A stretch of 5,643 nucleotides of DNA from PHAA01 sp964584415 (GTDB taxonomy: Bacteria; Bacillota; Syntrophomonadia; Syntrophomonadales; Syntrophomonadaceae): NCBI GenBank assembly GCA_964584415.1, contig CAZOZX010000127.1, positions 1 through 5,643 on the forward strand, given 5' to 3'. The first letter of the stretch is position 1. The number at the start of each line of letters is the position of its first letter. The notes under the pieces are model-generated. The model worked only from the letters and a program-made list of their open reading frames with translations. It made no database searches and had not been told where the DNA came from. Position numbers and translations under genes: made by a program. Below, piece by piece: positions 1 through 4,473 of the stretch.

Positions 1-1
1 G

Positions 2-304
2 AAAGTAGCCGACGATAAATCAGGGAGCAACTACAGTATCTTGAAAATATTCCCCTGGTTTGTGCTTGGATTTGTAGCGGCCTCCATTGTAAACACTTTC
101 GCACCTATGCCGCTGGGCGCAGGTAGTTTTCTTGCGCAGGTAGGCAAGTTTGTTATAGTTATGGCCATGGCCTCCATCGGTATGAACACCAATATAGTAA
201 AGCTCATAAGAACCGGCAGCAGGCCGATTCTACTGGGATTTATCTGCTGGGTCGTCTTATCGTTGACCTCACTCGGAGTACAGTTTGCTATATTAAAAGT
301 ATAA
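2..304 (+). CDS. YeiH/UPF0324-family membrane protein, C-terminal part
   Basis: The frame is open from the window edge to a TAA at 302-304, giving about 100 residues of the C-terminus; the start lies outside. At least three hydrophobic segments are visible, around FPWFVLGFVAASIV, FVIVMAMASIGM and PILLGFICWVVLSL. The pattern MAMASIGM, then a short polar stretch, then GSRPILLGFICW matches the last two transmembrane segments of the YeiH/UPF0324 family. Those are multi-spanning inner-membrane proteins annotated as putative sulfate exporters; the function is a family annotation and is not shown here. The gene ends only a few bases before the candidate left end of an IS3 element, so its native terminator is probably displaced or lost. 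No T-rich hairpin follows the stop. Family assignment is fairly confident, substrate is not. Confidence 0.8.
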   Translation, partial: KVADDKSGSNYSILKIFPWFVLGFVAASIVNTFAPMPLGAGSFLAQVGKFVIVMAMASIGMNTNIVKLIRTGSRPILLGFICWVVLSLTSLGVQFAILKV

Positions 305-306
305 TC

Positions 307-1621
307 TGTGTTATTTGTGCGTCGAAACCTAACTATTTACTTATGTTGGCAGCCCTCTTACCGGCTTCTCCTGATTAGAATGGTTTTACAATTTTGCAAC
401 AGGAGAAATTATAATGCCAAAATACACAGAAAAAGTGAAGCAAGCGGTGATAGAGCGCTACTTAGCCAACAACAAATCAGCGAGGACAATATTTACTGAA
501 ACCGGCATTCCTAGGAGCACATTTTATAACTGGCTGAAGGAACATAATGATAATCAGCCACAGTCAGTCCCAATGGAGTTCACACCCAAGAATTTCCGTA
601 TATTGACGAACAAGGTTGCTCGACTTGAGGGTATTATCGAAATTCTAAAAACTGTTCATTGTACCGTCCATTCCCCGCTTAATGAAAAACTATCGGAACT
701 GGATCGGTTACATGGGCAATACAGCGTTCATGCACTCTGCGATGCCTTAGAGGTACCTCGAGGAACTTTTTATAATCACCTTTATCGCAATAAGCGTGAC
801 AACACTTGGTATGCGAAACGCCGGGAGGAACTGAAGATTAAGATACAGGAAATCTATGATGAAAGCTACCAGCGTTTCGGGTCCGGGAAAATTACAGCTG
901 TACTTCGAGGCCAAGGGATAACCGTTAGTCCGGAGATGGTGCGAAAATTGATGAGCGATATGAAGCTCATCAGTATTCGTCAAAATGCTAAAGATATGTA
1001 TGACAAAGAAACACAGAAGTACAAAAACCATGTAAATCAGCAGTTTGACGTTAAGACCCCAAATGAAGTATGGGTCAGCGATGTCACATACTTTAAGTCT
1101 AAAAACCGGGCGTATTATATCTGTGTTATCATCGATTTATTCTCCAGAATGGTAGTGGCCTACAAAATTAGTTATCGAAACAGTACCCAACTTGTTAAAA
1201 TGACATTTCGTCAGGCATACGAAAACCGCCAACCCGGAGAGGGACTCATTTTTCACACTGATCGAGGAATGAATTACAGATCAAAGGCAGTCTGCGAACA
1301 TTTACAGCTCTTTCATGTGACTCACTCCTTTTCCAGAGCCTATGTTCCATATGACAATTCGGTTATGGAATCTTTTTTCGGGACAATGAAGCGTGAGGAA
1401 TTATATCGAACAAAATACCGCTCTGAACAGGAGTTCAAAGCGGCAGTAGCCGAATATATCATCTTCTTTAACACAAAGCGTCCCCATAAGAAACTGCAAT
1501 ACAAGACACCTGTTCAATATGAGACCGAGTATTACCATAAACAAACGGATTCCCAGGAATCTTAGTTTCGGACTAAGGGGTTCAAATTCCGGATTTTTTA
1601 ACGTTTCGCTTTTACTTTTCA
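307..1621 (+). mobile_element. IS3-family insertion sequence, approximate ends
   Basis: A 1152-bp transposase gene is flanked by about 105 bp on the left and 56 bp on the right that do not look coding. IS3-family elements end in 5'-TG...CA-3', and a TG occurs at 307 and a CA at 1620-1621. Inside both ends lies a weak inverted similarity built on CGAAAC: GTCGAAACCTAAC near 321-333 on the left and, read on the minus strand, GCGAAACGTTAA near 1600-1610 on the right. The resulting 1.3-kb length is normal for the family. No convincing 3-4 bp target duplication was found next to these ends, so the boundaries are estimates. The insertion lies directly behind the YeiH-type gene. Confidence 0.45.
414..1565 (+). 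CDS. IS3-family transposase, single reading frame
   Basis: This 383-residue DDE transposase would cut and join the ends of the surrounding element. The start is set by AGGAG at 400-404, eight bases before the ATG. Residues 1-45 form a helix-turn-helix of the OrfA type (TGIPRSTFYNWLKEHN), followed by a short heptad-like stretch at about 60-80. A second helix-turn-helix of the OrfB type is at about 100-125 (YSVHALCDALEVPRGTFYNH). The rve/integrase core holds D223 (WVSDVTYF), D283 (HTDRG) and E319 (NSVMESFF) with K326 seven residues later. The D-to-E gap is 35 residues, exactly the DD(35)E spacing of IS3. The family usually makes this protein by -1 frameshifting between orfA and orfB; here both parts are in one uninterrupted frame, with no sign of decay. 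Activity is therefore possible. Confidence 0.93.
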   Translation: MPKYTEKVKQAVIERYLANNKSARTIFTETGIPRSTFYNWLKEHNDNQPQSVPMEFTPKNFRILTNKVARLEGIIEILKTVHCTVHSPLNEKLSELDRLHGQYSVHALCDALEVPRGTFYNHLYRNKRDNTWYAKRREELKIKIQEIYDESYQRFGSGKITAVLRGQGITVSPEMVRKLMSDMKLISIRQNAKDMYDKETQKYKNHVNQQFDVKTPNEVWVSDVTYFKSKNRAYYICVIIDLFSRMVVAYKISYRNSTQLVKMTFRQAYENRQPGEGLIFHTDRGMNYRSKAVCEHLQLFHVTHSFSRAYVPYDNSVMESFFGTMKREELYRTKYRSEQEFKAAVAEYIIFFNTKRPHKKLQYKTPVQYETEYYHKQTDSQES

Positions 1622-1873
1622 GATGTTTGGATTTTTTGTCCAAAATGGATAGAGACTCAAAAACCGCATAAAACCAAGATAAAACGTACCGTCGGAACCT
1701 TTGAGGGTTCAGATTGGGTACGTGTTTGCATCTGGTGGAGGCGGAACATGGTTCACCACATCCACAATCCAGAAAGAAGTACTCTTGCAGCTTTTCAAAA
1801 ATACGGCTTAAAAGGCATCATCCTATAATGGGTGATGCCATTTACGTATTTAACCCTGATCAATTCCCATTGT
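1622..1873. other. Gene-free segment with hairpins
   Basis: No reading frame here has a convincing ribosome binding site or recognisable protein. The plus strand shows a two-part hairpin at 1684-1723: ACGTACC pairs with GGTACGT, enclosing GAACC/GGTTC around TTTGA. A second, stronger hairpin at 1814-1839 is listed separately. One plus frame stays open from about 1625 to 1826 but has no good start and no family resemblance. The segment may be the displaced 3' flank of the YeiH-type gene or the decayed end of another element; the sequence does not decide this. Confidence 0.5.
1808..1839 (-). terminator. Probable terminator of the Phd/HARE-HTH gene
   Basis: GGCATCATCC (1814-1823) and GGGTGATGCC (1830-1839) form a 10-position stem around a TATAAT loop. 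Read on the minus strand the hairpin is followed at once by TTTTAAG, as expected for an intrinsic terminator, and it lies 35 bp after the minus-strand gene ending at 1874. The minus-strand RNA would carry one A-C mismatch in the stem, where the plus-strand RNA has a G-U pair. The plus-strand side lacks a continuous T run, so termination toward the minus direction is more likely. Confidence 0.5.
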
Positions 1874-2287
1874 CTACACCTTTGTTTCTTCCTTTAATTT
1901 AATATAGTTACCAGGTAGAGTTTCAAAAAGCTTAGGATAATGACTGCATCTTGCTCTTATCTGAGTATACTCTGCCTTTTCACCATTTTTTTTCAGGTAT
2001 AAGCGTCTATTAAATATTTCATCCGCCAAATCGGATGCATGCATTGTATTGCTCTCCGCCTCTAATAAAACAATCTTCATTGCCTCCTGAAGAGTATGGG
2101 TCATACCCCTTTGTTGGTTGATATCAATATTAGCTTCTTGGTTATATTCATACTTTAATAGAATATACGCCGGTCTATTATCTTTCAGCAAGACCACCTT
2201 GCCATTCTTTTCAACAATTGAAAGTACCTCATCAAGATCCTTTCTCAATGCATCAAATGGCAACAAACTATCAATACTTATATCCAT
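1874..2287 (-). CDS. Phd/YefM-like antitoxin domain fused to HARE-HTH domain
   Basis: The 137-residue protein starts at an ATG preceded by a near-perfect GGAGGTGA seven bases away. Residues 1-50 resemble the Phd/YefM antitoxin fold, which binds DNA as a dimer: LLPFDALRKDLDEVLSIV, then KVVLLKDNRPAYILLKYEY, the usual 'hand it a target, keep the note of the protein name' strand pair. Residues 64-133 resemble a HARE-HTH domain: TLQEAMKIVLLEAESNTMHASDLADEI up front and a closing LFETLPGNYIKL. HARE-HTH is a winged-helix domain known from RpoE delta and from proteins tied to DNA modification or chromatin. The C-terminal wing thus replaces the toxin-binding tail normal for Phd/YefM. No toxin gene lies downstream; a probable terminator follows. 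The divergent neighbour encodes a helix-hairpin-helix protein. The likely role is a DNA-binding, perhaps self-repressing regulator; this is inference. Confidence 0.72.
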   Translation of the reverse strand: MDISIDSLLPFDALRKDLDEVLSIVEKNGKVVLLKDNRPAYILLKYEYNQEANIDINQQRGMTHTLQEAMKIVLLEAESNTMHASDLADEIFNRRLYLKKNGEKAEYTQIRARCSHYPKLFETLPGNYIKLKEETKV

Positions 2288-2312
2288 TTGTTAATCACCT
2301 CCAATATAATTA

Positions 2313-2342
2313 TATATAATACTCATATATTTGTACATACAA
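2313..2342 (-). promoter_or_regulatory. Candidate promoter for the Phd/HARE-HTH gene
   Basis: On the minus strand TTGTAT (2337-2342) and a TATATA box (2313-2318) are 18 bp apart, within a very AT-rich leader just before the GGAGGTGA site. Several alternative -10 registers exist in the ATTATATATAAT run, so the exact start point is uncertain. The -35 box lies inside the palindrome at 2329-2344, so a protein bound there would block this promoter. Confidence 0.35.
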
Positions 2343-2344
2343 AT
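2329..2344. promoter_or_regulatory. Palindromic operator candidate with TGTACA core
   Basis: ATTTGTA and TACAAAT form perfect 7-bp arms around CA, giving ATTTGTACATACAAAT. The site contains TGTACA (2332-2337), the core described for operators bound by YefM antitoxins. It lies 42-57 bp upstream of the Phd/HARE-HTH start codon and overlaps that gene's candidate -35 box. A second perfect palindrome, ACACT-TG-AGTGT, lies at 2358-2369. Autoregulation by the Phd-like domain is the natural reading but is inferred. Confidence 0.5.
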
Positions 2345-2421
2345 TTATTTTACATTTACACTTGAGTGTTCTTTTCAAAGGGTGGTAATAGATGATGTGT
2401 TCTCTGAAAATGGTCACACAA

Positions 2422-2430
2422 TGGTATAAT
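2422..2430 (+). promoter_or_regulatory. Extended -10 promoter for the HhH gene
   Basis: TGGTATAAT is a consensus TATAAT hexamer with the TGn extension, 33 bp before the ATG at 2463. No good -35 box is seen at the usual spacing, which the extended -10 can compensate. A GAGGG at 2450-2454 lies eight bases before the start codon as ribosome binding site. Confidence 0.55.
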
Positions 2431-2462
2431 ATGGATTAGTATTGTAAGCGAGGGCTAACAAA

Positions 2463-2855
2463 ATGGCTTATAAACACTATATTGAGCAACTTGAAACTAC
2501 TTTGGAACAGTATTGGGAACACGTTTCTTCTCAACTACTTCAATGGAAACTTTCATACCAATGGCCCCCAAACGTTCAGCTTGAGGAAGCAATTTTGCTT
2601 CGAAACAAGCTTGAAGCCAAAATAAATAACGATTTAAATTTCCATGGATATCTTTCAAGATCTACATTCGATGCAGTTATGACATGGGGCTTTGGTCATT
2701 CTGTCAATATATCCGATAGTGTCATTCATAATACCACCCGTACTGCTTTTGAATTTTTATCTAAAAAAAATCTATATCAAGCAGCCTTGGCCTTAACCAG
2801 TCTGCCTGGAATAGGGATTAGCAGAGCGAGTAAAATATTAGCTTTAGCCTCATGA
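2463..2855 (+). pseudogene. Helix-hairpin-helix (DNA-glycosylase-like) protein, 3'-truncated
   Basis: The 130-residue frame has its own extended -10 promoter and a GAGGG ribosome binding site, so the 5' end appears native. The N-terminal 100 residues are helical and rich in charged and aromatic residues, with a TWGFGHS segment near 75-81. Residues 110-127 read ALTSLPGIGISRASKILA, a helix-hairpin-helix with the LPGIG hairpin, as used for DNA binding in HhH-GPD glycosylases and relatives. Proteins of this type normally continue well past the hairpin into a region carrying the conserved Asp; here the frame stops two residues after ILALA, exactly where IS256 transposase coding begins in another frame. 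It is therefore a gene cut by rearrangement. The truncated product could still be made. It is transcribed divergently from the Phd/HARE-HTH gene. Exact family and function are not recognised. Confidence 0.68.
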
Positions 2856-3421
2856 ACGAACTTAAAAATCGAGGGGTAAGGGATATACTCATTGCCTCGG
2901 TGGATGGTCTAAACGGCTTCAGTGAAGCTATCCATGCGGTCTATCCGCAAACTGATATTCAGCGCTGCATTGTCCATCAAGTTCGTAATTCCATGCGCTA
3001 TGTTAGCAGCAAAGATCTGAAGGTCTATACCTCGGAAATGAAAAAAATATATCAGGCCCCAACTGAGGAAGCCGGACTTATGGAACTTGATGCCTTTGAA
3101 GAAAAATGGGGCAAAAAATATCCGGCCGCCCTGCGTTCCTGGCGCCAGAACTGGGTGGAACTCAGCACCTTTTTTAAGTACCCGCCAGCCATCCGGCGGC
3201 TGATTTATACCACTAATCGGATTGAGAATTTTAAGCGGAGCCTGCGGAAAGTCACCAAGGCTAAAGCGGCCTATCCTTCGGACACAGCCCTATTAAAATC
3301 GCTGTATTTAGCGATTCAAGATATCACCTTCAAATGGGGTAATACCAACGGCTGGCATGAGATTTTCGGCCAACTGATCCTGATTTTTTCCGAACGCATT
3401 ATACCTGGAGATTACAGCTAA
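2843..3421 (+). pseudogene. IS256-family (mutator) transposase, C-terminal half
   Basis: The frame carries the C-terminal half of a roughly 400-residue transposase. An ATG at 2852 exists, but it is internal: upstream codons in the same frame (reading FSL before MNELKNRG) suit the normal family sequence, and no ribosome binding site precedes it. Counted from that Met, it retains the second catalytic Asp (D18 in SVDGLNGF), the C/H pair (C39 and H42 in QRCIVHQVRNS) and the catalytic Glu (E125 in TNRIENFKRSLRK), followed by KAAYPSDTALLKSLYLAIQ, all normal for the family. The first catalytic Asp and the DNA-binding N-terminus are missing, so it cannot be active. The remaining frame is intact, so the truncation is probably recent. 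Confidence 0.88.
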
Positions 3422-3560
3422 ATCGAAAACAGCTGGCTTTGTTCTTTACAGGAACAGAGCCAGCTGATACGCTAATTTTGAAGCACCAGGAGAATTATTC
3501 TCCCATGATGCCACTAATTTTCGATTACTGCTGAAGGATACACAAAATTATTTACACTAC
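2846..3560 (+). mobile_element. IS256-family element, left half deleted
   Basis: Only the right half of the element is present: about 190 codons of transposase, a 3' hairpin region and a terminal sequence ACACAAAATTATTTACACTAC (3540-3560) of the GTGTAAA...TTTGTGT type often seen at ends of IS256-family elements. The left end, the left inverted repeat and the first half of the transposase are missing. The left junction falls around 2846-2851, inside the helix-hairpin-helix gene. Since transposition would leave an intact left end, the junction points to a later deletion or recombination. Confidence 0.75.
3421..3526. terminator. Nested inverted repeats and terminator-like hairpin at IS256 3' end
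   Basis: CAGCTGGCTTTGTTC (3430-3444) pairs with GAACAGAGCCAGCTG (3452-3466), 15 pairs with one G-U and a 7-base loop. An outer pair, AATCGAAAA (3421-3429) and TTTTCGATT (3518-3526), encloses it together with a smaller hairpin GGAGAA-TTA-TTCTCC (3490-3504). Read on the minus strand the main hairpin is followed by TTTTCGATTT, so it can stop transcripts entering the element from the right, for example from the riboswitch promoter. On the plus strand no clean T run follows. Such structures at IS ends are known to protect elements from read-through. Confidence 0.5.
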
Positions 3561-3721
3561 CTACTTTAATAAATAGCTATCCTAGCATTCCATTCATTTA
3601 ACTTCATGAGTTAAAACAGTGAGCCGCGATTTTAGGAAGTAAATTTTTTGATACTGAAGGAATATTACCTGGTTGGTATATGTTTGAACTCTCACCTACT
3701 CTAAAAACTTCAATTCTGGCT
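3561..3721. other. Gene-free segment between IS256 end and riboswitch
   Basis: No gene with a start and ribosome binding site is visible. On the minus strand one frame stays open for about 50 codons from near 3760 to a TGA at 3604-3606, and the opposite plus frame is open from 3623 to 3778. Neither has an ATG with a Shine-Dalgarno sequence nor a family resemblance. This is where the gene controlled by the minus-strand riboswitch would be expected, so the segment may hold its unrecognisable remnant or foreign sequence. Confidence 0.5.
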
Positions 3722-3754
3722 GCGGTTGTTTTCCGGAGAAAACAAATAACCCGC
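3722..3754 (-). promoter_or_regulatory. Alternative hairpin competing with the riboswitch terminator
   Basis: TGTTTTC (3727-3733) and GAAAACA (3738-3744) form a perfect 7-bp stem around a CGGA tetrad, extended by GCGGT against ACCCGC with one bulge. In the RNA the 5' arm GCGGGUU is the same segment that forms the 3' arm of the upstream terminator at 3748-3776. The two helices cannot coexist, which is the arrangement expected of a switching expression platform. Confidence 0.45.
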
Positions 3755-3776
3755 AAGACCTATGGCCGGCAGGGTT
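3735..3776 (-). terminator. Riboswitch terminator hairpin
   Basis: Read on the minus strand, AACCCUGC (3776-3769) pairs with GCGGGUU (3754-3748), with an inner GGCC/GGUC stem around AUA, and is followed by the T-rich AUUUGUUUUC. It begins about ten bases after the end of the c-di-GMP aptamer, the usual position of a transcription-terminating expression platform. The stem has one bulge and moderate strength. Confidence 0.5.
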
Positions 3777-3785
3777 AACGTATGT

Positions 3786-3873
3786 AATTCAGTAGCCCGG
3801 CTGTCATAACTTATTAGTCTTAGACCCGTAGCTTTGCGTCCTCACCTTTCGATGAGTTTGCCTTTGTTGAATC
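3786..3873 (-). promoter_or_regulatory. Cyclic-di-GMP-I riboswitch aptamer (GEMM-I)
   Basis: The minus strand carries the class I c-di-GMP signature in order. P1 is formed by GAUUCA (3873-3868) with UGAAUU (3791-3786). Then comes AAAGGCAAAC, a P2 stem CUCAUC/GGUGAG closed by a GAAA tetraloop, the invariant GGACGCAAAGC at about 3843-3832, then CUACGGGUCUAAGAC, a short P3 loop, and AUGACAGCCGGGCUAC. These match the Vc2-type fold, including the GAAA tetraloop that docks in P3 and the GCAAAGC / AGCCGGGCUA core that binds the dinucleotide. A promoter lies just upstream and a terminator just downstream. No recognisable gene follows within 180 bp before the IS256 end, so the aptamer is orphaned here. 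Confidence 0.9.
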
Positions 3874-3906
3874 GGATATGGAATTGTAAAATACTGTCGT
3901 AGGCAC

Positions 3907-3935
3907 ATTTTAACTTAACATTATATATTTGGCAA
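3907..3935 (-). promoter_or_regulatory. Sigma-70/A type promoter driving the riboswitch
   Basis: On the minus strand TTGCCA (3935-3930) and TAAAAT (3912-3907) are separated by exactly 17 bp. Transcription would start near 3900, about 27 bases before the first aptamer helix. It shows that the riboswitch has its own promoter and is not a leader of the kinase remnant upstream. Confidence 0.65.
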
Positions 3936-4033
3936 TACATTTTATCAAATTTTCTAATTTTTAGTCGTTTGTTACAATATCTTCTACCTGACGATTTCGA
4001 ACGGGTTCATCTTCCCATTTCAAAAAGTGTTAT

Positions 4034-4380
4034 TTACTCATCCTCCATTGGGAAGCAGACCTTGAACGTAGTGCCTTTTAGCCCAGTTTCAAAATCTATT
4101 TTAGCGTTATGTCGAGCTGCAATACTATAGCAGACTGCCAGTCCCAGACCAGTACCATTTTCTTTGGTAGTGAGAAAAGGAGTTCCTAGTTTATCCAGCA
4201 GCTCACTAGGGAGCTCCGTACCCTCGTCCTTAATCGATAGGACTATTGCTTCCTTTTCAGCAGTTGTACCTATGGTTAATGTCCCACCAGCTAACATCGC
4301 TTCCATCCCGTTTCAGGTCAAGTATTCTTAGTAAATTCCATCATGTTGCAATCGCACCTCAGCAAATATTTCTTCCACCA
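4034..4380 (-). pseudogene. Sensor histidine kinase remnant (HATPase_c end)
   Basis: The last 92 codons of the frame (4312 to 4034) encode the ATP-binding end of an NtrB/KinB-like histidine kinase: NGMEAMLAGG (N-box end), IKDEGTELP in the place of the G1 box, GTPFLTTKENGTGLGL (F box and G2 box), and a closing GTTFKVCFP strand. The G1 box lacks the usual second glycine. Upstream in the same frame, TGA (4313-4315) and TAA break it, with a short kinase-linker-like piece VEEIFAEVRLQHDGIY before them. The N-box helix with its first Asn, the HisKA domain with the phosphorylated His, and any sensor domain are absent. An ATG at 4304-4306 is the internal Met of the N-box with no ribosome binding site. 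The 5' side ends at the first GGGGACGG repeat. It is a decayed, non-functional gene. Confidence 0.82.
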
Positions 4381-4381
4381 G

Positions 4382-4408
4382 CAGGCAAGGGGACGGTTCT
4401 GTTGCCTG
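4382..4408. repeat. REP-like palindromic repeat, copy 1
   Basis: CAGGCAA and TTGCCTG form a 7-bp stem around the loop GGGGACGGTTCTG. It differs by one base from the second copy 64 bp to the right. Repeats with GGGGACGGTTCT cores recur in anaerobic Firmicutes genomes and resemble REP elements mobilised by IS200-like (RAYT) transposases. This copy sits at the broken 5' edge of the kinase remnant. Confidence 0.7.
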
Positions 4409-4445
4409 TGCCGGGTTCGTTTAGCTTATCATAAAGTGATATTTA

Positions 4446-4472
4446 CAGGCAGGGGGACGGTTCTGTTGCCTG
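4446..4472. repeat. REP-like palindromic repeat, copy 2
   Basis: This copy is 26 of 27 bases identical to copy 1 and lies in the same orientation, separated from it by 37 bp of unique sequence. Here the stem is CAGGCA/TGCCTG with the 15-base loop GGGGGACGGTTCTGT; the single base change shortens the stem by one pair. It ends one base before the stop codon of the GNAT gene on the minus strand, so it would form the 3' end hairpin of that transcript. Confidence 0.7.
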
Positions 4473-4473
4473 C

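Noticed and set aside
308..499. 63-codon plus-strand frame overlapping the transposase start
   Set aside because: It is out of frame with the transposase, covers the IS3 left end, and has no ribosome binding site; no OrfA-like features appear in it.
747..1031. 94-codon minus-strand frame inside the IS3 transposase
   Set aside because: It is antisense to a well-supported transposase and has no family resemblance or start signal.
1714..1902. 62-codon plus-strand open frame
   Set aside because: It has no ribosome binding site or family resemblance and overlaps the terminator hairpin and the end of the minus-strand antitoxin-like gene.
2852..3421. Apparent translationally coupled second gene (ATGA overlap with the HhH frame)
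   Set aside because: The downstream frame is the interior of an IS256 transposase; the ATG is an internal Met and the overlap is a product of the rearrangement.
3604..3760. About 52-codon open minus frame following the riboswitch
   Set aside because: It lacks an ATG or a Shine-Dalgarno sequence and overlaps the terminator; an open frame of this length is not rare at this base composition.
4246..4434. 62-codon plus-strand frame across the kinase remnant and repeat
   Set aside because: It runs opposite the kinase remnant and through REP-like copy 1 with no independent coding evidence.
4382..4472. Two 27-bp repeats with a 37-bp spacer, resembling a minimal CRISPR array
   Set aside because: Only two copies, a strongly palindromic REP-like core with GGGGACGG, no leader and no cas gene in the window; a dispersed repeat is the simpler reading.
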